The position numbers and the translations under genes were made by a program. Positions 57,345 to 64,000 of a stretch of DNA of 64,000 bases are shown piece by piece. How positions within the stretch are numbered: position 1 is the stretch's first letter; each line of letters opens with the position of its first letter. Source of the DNA: Anaerolineaceae bacterium (GTDB taxonomy: Bacteria > Chloroflexota > Anaerolineae > Aggregatilineales > Phototrophicaceae); the NCBI GenBank assembly GCA_016124855.1, contig WGMX01000040.1:1-64000 (forward strand). The letters run 5' to 3'. The notes under the pieces were generated by a model that did no database searches, was not told the DNA's origin, and saw only the letters and a program-made list of their open reading frames with translations.

Positions 57345-57749
57345 TTAAACGATTTCCACCCACTCGCCATTTGGAGCGCGGGTGTAACGGGGTTGGTCGT
57401 CACCGCTGTCATCGTTCTTGGGTTTCTCGTCGTTCATCCAATCATGCTTGCGCTTATCATGCCAATGATCGCCCCAGCGGTTTTCCCAATTCCAGCCTTG
57501 GTTCCAGAATTCACGGCGATCTTCGTGCCAGCGTCCCCAACTGCCGCGTCCGCCAAATCCACCGCGCATCATGGCTTTTACGGCCATGAACACCACTGCC
57601 AGCAAAATGAGCGGGAAGAAAAACTTGAACAGCCCGAAGAAAATGAATCCAGCTAGCAACAGGGCAGGGAAGAAAAACATTGGATGTGGTCCGCGTCTCC
57701 AACCGCCTCGGTAACCCCAATCATCACGATAACCGTTCATCCGATACAT
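57345..57749 (-). CDS. Small Gly/Arg/Trp-rich membrane protein
   Basis: The 134-residue protein starts with a Gly/Arg/Trp/Tyr-rich segment, has a hydrophobic, phenylalanine-rich stretch (about 25-60, one hairpin or two spans), then a second Gly/Arg/Trp-rich and strongly charged tail with repeated Trp-x-x-x-Trp and Asp/Lys clusters. No family is recognised. The open frame starts at 57776, but the ATG at 57749 has AGGAG at a suitable distance and gives a protein-like N-terminus. The aromatic-rich composition suggests peripheral membrane or RNA/polyanion contacts; this is speculative. Confidence 0.65.
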   Translation of the reverse strand: MYRMNGYRDDWGYRGGWRRGPHPMFFFPALLLAGFIFFGLFKFFFPLILLAVVFMAVKAMMRGGFGGRGSWGRWHEDRREFWNQGWNWENRWGDHWHDKRKHDWMNDEKPKNDDSGDDQPRYTRAPNGEWVEIV

Positions 57750-57887
57750 CGTATTTACTCCTATGATCATAGTCATTGTTCATTTATACGCGGGTGTTTG
57801 CCGGAGGTATCACCAGTTGCGCCGAAACTAGCCAAAAGGGTAGGAATCCAACCAATAAACTCTCCTGATGGGGAGGGAATAATCATC

Positions 57888-58235
57888 TCATTCTTTGGGG
57901 AAATATCGTTCGCTTAGCATTTGTCCCGGAAGTTCAAACAACATTGCTCCAGCCAACATCGGCAAGATTATTAGTGACAAGGCATCCCGTGTACCATTTA
58001 ACAAAAGCGAACTCAGGATTATTAAGGCAATAATTCCGCAAAGAAAAACCCCAACACCATATGACCGAGTGTATTTACCTTTTCTTTGAAAGAATTTTCG
58101 CTCATGGAAAATACTCTTAGTGCTATAACTATAGGTTTGATCGCGTAAAATCCGATAACCAGCAACAATGCGCCCCATTGACCAATAGACAGAAAATAAT
58201 CCCGCAGCAATCCAGAGTAAATCGGAAATGGTCAT
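57888..58235 (-). CDS. Small membrane protein of unknown function
   Basis: The 115-residue protein has an N-terminal segment (about 5-22), a charged middle (about 28-60, with a His-Glu-Arg-Lys-Phe-Phe-Gln-Arg-Lys cluster) and two further hydrophobic segments (about 62-82 and 88-105). The open frame extends to 58412 but overlaps the upstream small gene; the ATG at 58235 gives a natural membrane-protein start. It follows the 68-residue membrane protein gene by 23 bases, so the two are likely a small operon. No family is recognised. Confidence 0.6.
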   Translation of the reverse strand: MTISDLLWIAAGLFSVYWSMGRIVAGYRILRDQTYSYSTKSIFHERKFFQRKGKYTRSYGVGVFLCGIIALIILSSLLLNGTRDALSLIILPMLAGAMLFELPGQMLSERYFPKE

Positions 58236-58258
58236 CGCAGAATTTAGTCTCGTTGTTC

Positions 58259-58465
58259 TTATCGCGGACGACGCATTCCCATTTCGGAAAGGATGCCGAC
58301 GACCACCACCAAGACTCCACCGCCACAGCAAATCAGCAGTACGTTCCGCCCGAGTGAAGACGAAAAGAACGCAAACAACAGTACCATGATCAGCAGGGTC
58401 AAAATAATCCAACCCATCATGCGTGCGCGGCGTGATACTCGTCTCAGTCTGTTGAAGTTATTCAT
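58259..58465 (-). CDS. 68-residue two-span membrane protein
   Basis: A basic N-terminus with five arginines is followed by two hydrophobic segments (about 17-35 and 42-62) joined by a short Ser-Ser-Ser-Leu-Gly-Arg turn, and a basic end. The topology is clean, and a membrane protein gene follows 23 bases downstream, which supports it as a real gene. No family is recognised, and no strong ribosome-binding site was seen. Confidence 0.6.
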   Translation of the reverse strand: MNNFNRLRRVSRRARMMGWIILTLLIMVLLFAFFSSSLGRNVLLICCGGGVLVVVVGILSEMGMRRPR

Positions 58466-58493
58466 AGCATGTCATGCAGAATGTTTTCAGAAG

Positions 58494-58514
58494 GGAAGGG
58501 TCTCAGACCCTTCC
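58494..58514. repeat. Hairpin repeat copy 1 (GGAAGGGTC-TCA-GACCCTTCC)
   Basis: GGAAGGGTC (58494-58502) pairs perfectly with GACCCTTCC (58506-58514) across a TCA loop, followed by GCTT. The core TCTCAGA and the arms GGAAGG/CCTTCC recur at 61949-61969, so the two are copies of one dispersed element. It lies in the spacer between two minus-strand genes and may also end the 58883 gene's transcript. Confidence 0.65.
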
Positions 58515-58547
58515 GCTTGTCTCTGCGCCTTCGTAGTTAAAAAGGTT

Positions 58548-58883
58548 TTACTCGACTTCGACCTTCACCTTTGTCCGGCCTGTGGTCGAAGGCTTATCGT
58601 TGCCATCGCCCTTATCGTCCTCGGTTACATCTTGGACGCGCGTGGTCGCCTTCTCAATTTCGCCGATGGCTGCGTCAACCAGCACTTGGAAGCTCTTGAT
58701 GAACTCTTTGCTAGCCGATGCACCATGCTCACGGAAACCTTCCGGCAGCAGCGCTTCGAGCGCCTTGCTGGTGTGTTCCAGTGCGCGGCGTTGATGATAA
58801 ATGAACGACTCCACCGGATTGTTAGGCTTTTCTTCCGACGGTTCGGATTCAGGGTTGTGGTTAAACTGCTCGTTCTCTGACAT
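58548..58883 (-). CDS. Small acidic helical protein of unknown function
   Basis: The 111-residue soluble protein has a disordered acidic N-terminus (Glu/Pro/Asn-rich, 1-22), an amphipathic helical core (about 23-85: Glu-Ser-Phe-Ile-Tyr-His-Gln-Arg-Arg-Ala-Leu-Glu-His, then Lys-Glu-Phe-Ile-Lys-Ser-Phe) and a charged tail ending in Lys-Val-Lys-Val-Glu-Val-Glu. AGGAGA is eight bases before the ATG, which supports it as a gene. The helix pattern suggests an oligomeric or coiled protein of phasin-like size, but no family is recognised. Confidence 0.7.
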   Translation of the reverse strand: MSENEQFNHNPESEPSEEKPNNPVESFIYHQRRALEHTSKALEALLPEGFREHGASASKEFIKSFQVLVDAAIGEIEKATTRVQDVTEDDKGDGNDKPSTTGRTKVKVEVE

Positions 58884-58949
58884 TTACATAATCTCCTGAT
58901 TACAACTTGTTACACTATACTATACGTAGTATTGCGCTAAAAGTCGCAG

Positions 58950-60305
58950 CTAAGATGTGCCACCAATCATGACGTTGTCTACTCGTAGGGTAGGCACACC
59001 AATCGTCCCGAACATCGGCACCACATGTAAATCGTTCCCGACCTGCGTGATGTTGTTCAGGAAATCATTAAGCGTGGTCGCGACTGTCACGCCGCCCACT
59101 GACCCGACGATCTTGCCGTTCTCAATCCACAACCCGTTCGCGCCCATCGAGCAGTCACCTGTAATGGGATCAATCCCGCCGGTTTGCATCACACTGATGA
59201 CATACAACCCTTTGTCCACACCCGCGATAATCTCTTCTTTGGAGACATTCCCCGGCTGCATGTAAAAGTTACTCGGCCCCAACATCGGCAAACTGCGATG
59301 CCCCGCCCGTTGCGCGTTTCCCGTAGATTTCACGCCTGCTTTTTGCGCAGAGTAGCTGTCGTAAGTCAGGTTTTGGAGTACACCCTCATCCACCAAGCGT
59401 GTCGCTGATGTGGGAACGCCTTCCCCGTCAAACGGCGCTGAGGCTAACCCGCGCTTCAACCGTCCGTTATCCATCAACGTAACCATATCGCTGCCGACTT
59501 GCTGTCCGATTCTGTCCATCAAAAATGAGCGTTTTTTCTGCCATGCTTCTGCCGAAAGCGCCTGCGCCAAAGCACCTAATATCTGTGCCCCAACGAAATA
59601 ATCAAACACCACCGTTCCCACCTGTGTCGGAACGGGCTTGCCGCCGAGCATACTAATGGCTTTTTCGCTGGCCTCGATCCCGATTTCCTGCGGATTCAGA
59701 TCACCGAAATAATTCGATGCACCCATGCCAAATGCGTTGGTCATCTCGCCATCTTCGCCCCGTGCAATCGACATCAAATAGGCATAAGCAGTCGTCCGCC
59801 CATATTGCCCCGCGAAGCCTTTAGAGTTTGCGAGATAAAAATGACTGACGGCATCTCCGTAATTGCAAAACTCGGCCAATATGATGCGTGGATCATAATC
59901 CAACGCTGCCCGCTCGACCCCTTTGAGCAATGCAATCTTGTCTTGGGCAGAAACGTTTGCCAGTTTGTCATCCCATATTTCAAGGTCTTCGTCGGGGATT
60001 GGACGGGCTTCCGGTAAACTGCGGTTCGTATCTGCCGTAGCCACAGCCGCCAATTCCAACGCCGTACGCCATGTCTGCTCGATGCCATCCTCCGTGAAAT
60101 CTGATGTATAAGCATAACCTGTGCGTCCACCATCAATCACCCGCACACCTAAACCACGGGCGCTGGATTGTGAAAGCTGCTCGACCTCGCCCTTACTGAT
60201 CTTGATTTGTGTCTCGGTATCTTGCGTGATGACCGCTTCAGCCTGCACGTTATTTGCCGCTGCCCGCTTAACGACTTCTTTCGCCAATTCTAAATAGTCA
60301 GTCAT
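58950..60305 (-). CDS. tldE: TldE/PmbA-family subunit of the TldD/E metalloprotease
   Basis: The 451-residue TldE/PmbA-type protein begins with the family's helical N-terminal domain (Ala-Glu-Ala-Val-Ile-Thr-Gln and Arg-Gly-Leu-Gly-Val-Arg-Val-Ile-Asp-Gly-Gly) and ends with the beta-rich C-terminal domain (Gly-Asp-Cys-Ser-Met-Gly-Ala-Asn-Gly, Met-Phe-Gly-Thr-Ile-Gly-Val-Pro-Thr). It lacks the HExxxH zinc motif, as expected for the non-catalytic partner. TldD/E heterodimers degrade or trim unfolded peptides and process some peptide natural products. The start at 60305 is chosen for GAGGAA eight bases upstream; the frame is open to 60326. The tldD gene ends 26 bases upstream. Confidence 0.92.
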   Translation of the reverse strand: MTDYLELAKEVVKRAAANNVQAEAVITQDTETQIKISKGEVEQLSQSSARGLGVRVIDGGRTGYAYTSDFTEDGIEQTWRTALELAAVATADTNRSLPEARPIPDEDLEIWDDKLANVSAQDKIALLKGVERAALDYDPRIILAEFCNYGDAVSHFYLANSKGFAGQYGRTTAYAYLMSIARGEDGEMTNAFGMGASNYFGDLNPQEIGIEASEKAISMLGGKPVPTQVGTVVFDYFVGAQILGALAQALSAEAWQKKRSFLMDRIGQQVGSDMVTLMDNGRLKRGLASAPFDGEGVPTSATRLVDEGVLQNLTYDSYSAQKAGVKSTGNAQRAGHRSLPMLGPSNFYMQPGNVSKEEIIAGVDKGLYVISVMQTGGIDPITGDCSMGANGLWIENGKIVGSVGGVTVATTLNDFLNNITQVGNDLHVVPMFGTIGVPTLRVDNVMIGGTS

Positions 60306-60331
60306 TTTGATTTCCTCTTGGTTCATTGTCG

Positions 60332-61741
60332 TTACATCGTGCTGGGAACTGAATCATCAGTGCCGCCTACAGTAGCCACCGGGATGCGAATAGTAGGTTG
60401 TCCCACGCTCACCCGTGCGTTTTGCATTTTCCCGCACATGCCCATGCCGGGATCAAGTGCCAGATCATTACCCACCATATCAATTTGCATCAGTGTTTTG
60501 GGGCCGTTGCCAAATACCGTTGCCCCACGAATAGGAGAGGTCAGCTTGCCATCTTCAATCATATAAGCTTCAGTGGCGTTAAACACGTAATCCCCGCGTG
60601 AAATATCGGCTTGCCCGCCAGCCATGCCTTTGATGTAAATGCCTTTCTTGACCGACTCAATGATCTCTTGTGGGTCACTTTCACCTTGATCGATAAACGT
60701 ATTGGTCATGCGTGGCATCGGCATATGGCGGTAGCTCTCGCGCCGTCCGTTTCCGGTGGATTCTGCCCGTCCCACCCGCCTGCACTCGACCTTATCCCAC
60801 ATATATTCTTTGAGAATGCCTTTTTCAATCAACACCGTTCGTTGTGCCGGAGTACCGTCGTCATCAAATTTGAGTGAACCACGTCGTCCCGGTATCGTTC
60901 CATCATCAATCGCCGTGATAATCGGGTTTGCTACCTGCTGCCCGATTTTTCCGGTATACGCAGAACTACCTTTGGTGATGAAATCGGCTTCCATCTGGTG
61001 ACCGCAGGCTTCGTGGAACAAGACACCGCCCCAACCGTTGCACATCACCACCGTCATGTCGCCAGCCGGACAGGGTTTGGCGTCTAACATCCGAACTGCG
61101 CCTTCTGCCATCCCCCGAATTTTTGCCAGTGCATCATTCCGATCAAGCAGTTCCAGTCCAATCCGTCCACCAAATCCTTCATTCACCCGTTGCAGTGTAC
61201 CGTTCTTGCCAGCCACAACTCCGCCGCGTATTTCGGTAAATGTCCGGTCATCTTCGACCCGTACACCTTCGGAGTTGAACAACCACATCCGCCGCCGCAG
61301 TTCGAGATAACCCGCCGTTACTTGGACGATGTGTGGACTATATGCCCGCGCCGCCACATCCATGCTGCTTAACAGCCCGGCTTTATCTGCGACGCTCATT
61401 GTGTCAAAGGGTTTTTCAACCGAATATTCCAGTGGACTTTTGATCGTCGTCAAATCGACAATCTGCGTTTTGCCGCTGCCGCTTCCTGCCGAGGCCGCCG
61501 CCCGCGCCGCGTTCATCAAACTCTTTTCATCGAGTTCGTCGGTGTAGGCATAGGTTACCAGATTACCAAAGAAGACACGGATGCCTGCACCCCGGTCAGC
61601 ACCACGCACCGCCTGTTCCAAGCGCGAATCATCCAGCCGCAGTTGCAGTGAAACCACGTCCTCGACATAAATCTCAGCCAGATCGGCTCCAGTGCGCAGC
61701 GCTTCTGCCAGTACCTTTTGCGCCAGTTCTTTTGCGATCAT
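60332..61741 (-). CDS. tldD: TldD-family metalloprotease catalytic subunit
   Basis: The 469-residue catalytic partner carries the zinc motif His-Glu-Ala-Cys-Gly-His (243-248, HExxxH) followed by Glu-Ala-Asp, and a conserved late cysteine in Gly-Met-Gly-Met-Cys-Gly-Lys (Cys436). The N-terminal domain has Glu-Ile-Tyr-Val-Glu and Arg-Gly-Ala-Gly-Ile-Arg-Val. It forms a heterodimer with the adjacent TldE product. AAAGGA precedes the ATG. tldD comes first and tldE second in this operon, and no ribosomally made peptide precursor was found beside them, so a general peptide-turnover role is more likely than natural-product maturation. Confidence 0.95.
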   Translation of the reverse strand: MIAKELAQKVLAEALRTGADLAEIYVEDVVSLQLRLDDSRLEQAVRGADRGAGIRVFFGNLVTYAYTDELDEKSLMNAARAAASAGSGSGKTQIVDLTTIKSPLEYSVEKPFDTMSVADKAGLLSSMDVAARAYSPHIVQVTAGYLELRRRMWLFNSEGVRVEDDRTFTEIRGGVVAGKNGTLQRVNEGFGGRIGLELLDRNDALAKIRGMAEGAVRMLDAKPCPAGDMTVVMCNGWGGVLFHEACGHQMEADFITKGSSAYTGKIGQQVANPIITAIDDGTIPGRRGSLKFDDDGTPAQRTVLIEKGILKEYMWDKVECRRVGRAESTGNGRRESYRHMPMPRMTNTFIDQGESDPQEIIESVKKGIYIKGMAGGQADISRGDYVFNATEAYMIEDGKLTSPIRGATVFGNGPKTLMQIDMVGNDLALDPGMGMCGKMQNARVSVGQPTIRIPVATVGGTDDSVPSTM

Positions 61742-62084
61742 AACTATCCTTTCTTCTAGATAAACCGATATTGCCTCTCTAACCCATTACGTACACTTAC
61801 CCTCAAAAGTTCGGTTCTGCTTGTTGCTCGGTCTTTACAGCTCCCGCTTGATACAATCAAACATATCTAAACCGCCTGTTTTCTCCCTCCATCGCTTGAT
61901 GGTTTACGAGACGGCACTTTTACAATCTGGTGAACTTTCTTCCCGTAGGGAAGGCTCTCAGAACCTTCCGCTTTTCCCTCAATTCACCCAAAGTGTCGTG
62001 TCATGAACGCGTGGGGGGAAGTATGGGTGAAGATTCATTCTTGTAACTCTCTTACGACTAATAGCTATAGACTATTGACTTCTC
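61742..62084. other. Intergenic region with a repeat hairpin, no gene seen
   Basis: About 340 bases between the dehydrogenase and tldD, both on the minus strand. It contains the hairpin repeat copy at 61949-61969 and the likely tldD promoter in 61745-61830. Short open frames on the plus strand have no ribosome-binding site or protein-like composition. Confidence 0.5.
61949..61969. repeat. Hairpin repeat copy 2 (GGAAGG...TCTCAGA...CCTTCC)
   Basis: GGAAGG (61949-61954) pairs with CCTTCC (61964-61969) around CTCTCAGAA, followed by GCTTTTCC. It shares arms, TCTCAGA core and the following CGCTT with the copy at 58494-58514, but the stem is shorter because of two base changes. Confidence 0.6.
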
Positions 62085-63098
62085 TTAATACCCCCGCTTA
62101 TGAATGAATCGATTAAGCAGCGGCTTGTTTTCCATATACCGTTGTAAATTCTCTGCGAATAGAGCCGCCGCTTTTTCATGATAACGGGTGCTGTTACCAG
62201 AAATATGCGGTGTGATGATCACATTATCCAAATTCCATAACGGGCTGGTTGTGGGCAGCGGTTCTTCCTTGAACACATCCAGTGCCGCCCCTGCGATCTT
62301 CTTGGACGACAACGCCGAAATCAGCGCGGCCTCATCAATGACTGCTCCCCGCGCAACGTTGATGATGACCGCATTTTTCTTCATGGCATCCAAAACGGTT
62401 TCATCGACCACCGGTGGCGCGCCTTCCACCAGTGGCGTAGTCACGACCAACCAATCACACAAACTCACCATTGAGGCCAGTGCCTCAGGTGGATATAACC
62501 GTGACGGGATAACACCCTCTGGATCACCTGTACCTGCCTCGACATAACTATCAAGGTCAGCCGTTTCTTTGAGGTTGCGCTTGGTCGCTAGTACAGTCAT
62601 ACCCAGTGCTGCGGCCTGCCGTGCCAGCTCGCGTCCGATGCTGCCGTAACCGGCAATCCCCAGCGTTTGCCCCCGTAACGTATTTGGGGCAAACATATCA
62701 CGGGGTTTCTTAGGCCATTCCGCCTTGGCTTGAAGTTCTAATAACAGCGGGATTTTATAGTTAAATGCCAGCATCATGGCGAGGCAGTATTCCGACATCT
62801 GTACCGCATGAATACCGCTTGTAGTCGTAATCTCGACATCTTCAGCCTTAACGATTGGCTGTTTAATCATGGTATCGACACCGGCGGAATGCGTTTGTAA
62901 CCAACGCAAACGGGGCGCTTGTGCCGGTTCAGGGAAATTTTGTTGGGTGTACAATACTTCGACCTGCGGCCAAACCGAGTCAGGTACATTCGGGTAGAGC
63001 CGCTCAATCTGCAAACGGGGAGAAATGGCGCGCAGCTTAGCCATAATCTCATCCGAAAAATCCATTGCAACGACAACATGTATCGGTTCTTGGCTCAT
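62085..63098 (-). CDS. D-isomer-specific 2-hydroxyacid dehydrogenase
   Basis: The 337-residue NAD(P)-dependent dehydrogenase has the Rossmann motif Gly-Tyr-Gly-Ser-Ile-Gly-Arg (about 150-156) and the catalytic set in order: Val-Ala-Arg-Gly-Ala-Val-Ile-Asp-Glu (arginine), Phe-Lys-Glu-Glu-Pro-Leu-Pro (glutamate) and Thr-Pro-His-Ile-Ser-Gly (histidine). The residue after the second beta strand is Thr-Lys-Arg instead of an acidic group, which favours NADP(H) and the glyoxylate/hydroxypyruvate reductase-type group. GGAGC precedes the ATG. It is monocistronic, with repeat-like sequence upstream. The exact hydroxyacid cannot be read. Confidence 0.9.
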   Translation of the reverse strand: MSQEPIHVVVAMDFSDEIMAKLRAISPRLQIERLYPNVPDSVWPQVEVLYTQQNFPEPAQAPRLRWLQTHSAGVDTMIKQPIVKAEDVEITTTSGIHAVQMSEYCLAMMLAFNYKIPLLLELQAKAEWPKKPRDMFAPNTLRGQTLGIAGYGSIGRELARQAAALGMTVLATKRNLKETADLDSYVEAGTGDPEGVIPSRLYPPEALASMVSLCDWLVVTTPLVEGAPPVVDETVLDAMKKNAVIINVARGAVIDEAALISALSSKKIAGAALDVFKEEPLPTTSPLWNLDNVIITPHISGNSTRYHEKAAALFAENLQRYMENKPLLNRFIHKRGY

Positions 63099-63436
63099 TG
63101 GCTCATGCTCCTGAATGACTGCTTGATGTACTTAAAATTCGTTCACCCTCGCCTTTGTGGTTTGCGCCCTCTCTCACTTGCGGGCGACCTGCGACTGAGT
63201 GCAGCGCAAGGTAGCAGGGAGCGCCGGGGTAGGCGTTCTTGTCGATAGTGACACGCCCATAATAGGCGTTCGTGAGGCGGGATGCAACTTTTATATCATG
63301 CACCCACACATGCAAACCACGTCGTACCAATAATCGACACATCTTACAATCTTCGTTAAACTTATGACCATGTTTGGGGGTATATCTATCCATCGCACCA
63401 TTTCACAGGTTCATTTATTTAGAGAGGAATCAGACA
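63099..63436. repeat. Intergenic region with repeat-like sequence
   Basis: This divergent spacer of about 340 bases contains a GC-rich stretch (63140-63240) with CACCCTCGCC, GCGCCCTCTCTCACTTGCGGG and GCGCCGGGG segments that looks like a dispersed repeat. ACGCC/GGCGT arms around 63253-63269 can form a hairpin. A 96-codon minus-strand frame crosses it but is probably the repeat read as protein. AGAGAGGAA at 63421-63429 is the ribosome-binding site of the next gene. Confidence 0.45.
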
Positions 63437-64000
63437 GTGAAAAAAATTGTATTCCTGTTAGGTCTATTGATGCTGGTCGGGGTATTCGGGGTTAGTGCGC
63501 AAGACGCTTCGACCACTGAAACACCCTACACTTGCCCCAATCAAGGTGGCACACTCATTACCGCCATTGCGGATAATCCAGTAAGCCTCAATGGTATTTA
63601 TGCCAATGACGGCATCTCCGGTTCCGTGTTGTCGTACCTGTTTAACCCCTTGACACTTGGTGGCGAAAACTGGGGGACAAATATCACCGGTGATTTAGCT
63701 GAATCGTGGTCAGTCAGTGATGATGGCCTAACGTGGACATTTAACCTGCATCATGGAGTCAAGTTCAGCGATGGCAAGGAACTGACTGCTGCTGATGTGG
63801 TTTACACCTTCAATACCATTGAAACCTCTGCCGAAGATATTGCGCCTTTCCGCCCGCGTTTCTATCAGGGTGATAAGGCGATTGCCTTCGAAGCCAAAGA
63901 TGATTACACCGTTGTGGCACATCTGACCGAGCCGAATGCTTCCTTCTTCACCGACATCAGCGTGCCGATCATTCCAGACAAAGCCCTCGAAGGTCAGGAC
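63437..64000 (+). CDS. Peptide/nickel-type ABC substrate-binding protein (SBP family 5), 3' cut
   Basis: The gene starts with GTG at 63437, eight bases after AGAGAGGAA, and is open to the window end (188 codons seen of about 550-600 expected). A signal peptide (about 1-22, Gly-Val-Ser-Ala-Gln) is followed by the family 5 opening: Gly-Gly-Thr-Leu-Ile-Thr-Ala, Leu-Phe-Asn-Pro-Leu, Asp-Leu-Ala-Glu-Ser-Trp-Ser-Val-Ser-Asp-Asp-Gly-Leu-Thr-Trp-Thr-Phe and Lys-Phe-Ser-Asp-Gly-Lys-Glu-Leu-Thr-Ala-Ala-Asp-Val. It delivers peptides or other solutes to a Dpp/Opp-type importer, whose other genes would lie beyond the window. Truncated by the window, not by mutation. Confidence 0.93.
   Translation, partial: MKKIVFLLGLLMLVGVFGVSAQDASTTETPYTCPNQGGTLITAIADNPVSLNGIYANDGISGSVLSYLFNPLTLGGENWGTNITGDLAESWSVSDDGLTWTFNLHHGVKFSDGKELTAADVVYTFNTIETSAEDIAPFRPRFYQGDKAIAFEAKDDYTVVAHLTEPNASFFTDISVPIIPDKALEGQD

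Noticed and set aside
58293..58880. 195-codon plus-strand frame
   Set aside because: It lies antisense to two better-supported small genes with clear membrane or helical character, and its composition (mixed Arg, Cys and Phe runs) is that of a complement reading.
58950..61741. TldD/E as part of a ribosomal peptide natural-product cluster
   Set aside because: No short precursor gene, radical SAM or cyclodehydratase gene is adjacent; the two genes are widespread as a general pair.
63103..63393. 96-codon minus-strand frame upstream of the D-2-hydroxyacid dehydrogenase
   Set aside because: Its second half reads through a GC-rich repeat-like stretch, the first half has no recognised motif, and no good ribosome-binding site was seen.

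Overview
The window reads like a chromosomal segment of a free-living heterotrophic bacterium, most likely a Chloroflexota (Anaerolineae-like) lineage. This is inferred from the style of the genes and not from any marker: a RodZ-like protein with a long Pro-Thr tail, FecR/CHASE2 signalling genes, a fused CrtYc/CrtYd-type lycopene cyclase, a xylose-type ABC importer with a half-size ATPase, MGT glycosyltransferases and several small GC-rich palindromic repeats. No tRNA, rRNA, CRISPR array, insertion sequence or prophage was seen. Two genes are cut by the edges: an unidentified C-terminus at 2-118 and a peptide-binding protein starting at 63437.

Layout. 0-4.5 kb: nucleoside deaminase, then a minus-strand run of bL9, a RodZ-like protein and a DUF2461 protein, then a GAF protein. 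4.6-12.5 kb: a GT-C glycosyltransferase carrying an in-frame palindromic repeat, membrane proteins, a secreted beta-helix/SGNH hydrolase fusion and a sensor kinase. 12.6-18.6 kb: a carotenoid cluster (P450 divergent from crtI-crtB-lycopene cyclase, then a PPOX-fold gene and a HAD phosphatase) with a palindrome between P450 and crtI. 18.6-24.7 kb: a four-gene minus-strand signalling operon (FecR-SH3, CHASE2 kinase, FecR-like paralogue, REC-PAS kinase). 24.8-27.6 kb: GT2 glycosyltransferase and glutamine synthetase followed by two hairpins. 27.9-30.6 kb: a TIR domain fused to a uracil-DNA-glycosylase-like domain without any cysteine, followed by a lipid-kinase-like gene and a dual-specificity-type phosphatase. 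This is the most unusual locus. 30.6-43.1 kb: phosphofructokinase, then a carbohydrate region with a PfkB kinase, two different class I aldolases, two Gfo/Idh dehydrogenases and a XylFGH-like importer, interrupted by Tag glycosylase, a globin and an AAA ATPase. 43.3-50.7 kb: secreted protein, MGT glycosyltransferase, lipoprotein hydrolase, L,D-transpeptidase, HEAT-repeat protein and an Hsp70-like protein. 50.9-55.4 kb: ArsA/Get3-type ATPase, ABC1/UbiB-type kinase and an EcsC-TerB-like protein. 55.5-63.1 kb, all minus strand: membrane proteins, GNAT, four small proteins, the TldE/TldD pair and a D-2-hydroxyacid dehydrogenase.

How the genes work together: crtI, crtB and the cyclase suffice on paper for phytoene to a cyclic carotene, with the P450 a candidate hydroxylase. 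The importer, kinase, dehydrogenases and aldolases look like a sugar or sugar-derivative catabolic module whose substrate cannot be read from sequence. The FecR/CHASE2 operon looks like one envelope-sensing pathway. Start codons were chosen by ribosome-binding site and family alignment from memory; where the longest open frame began earlier, this is noted.
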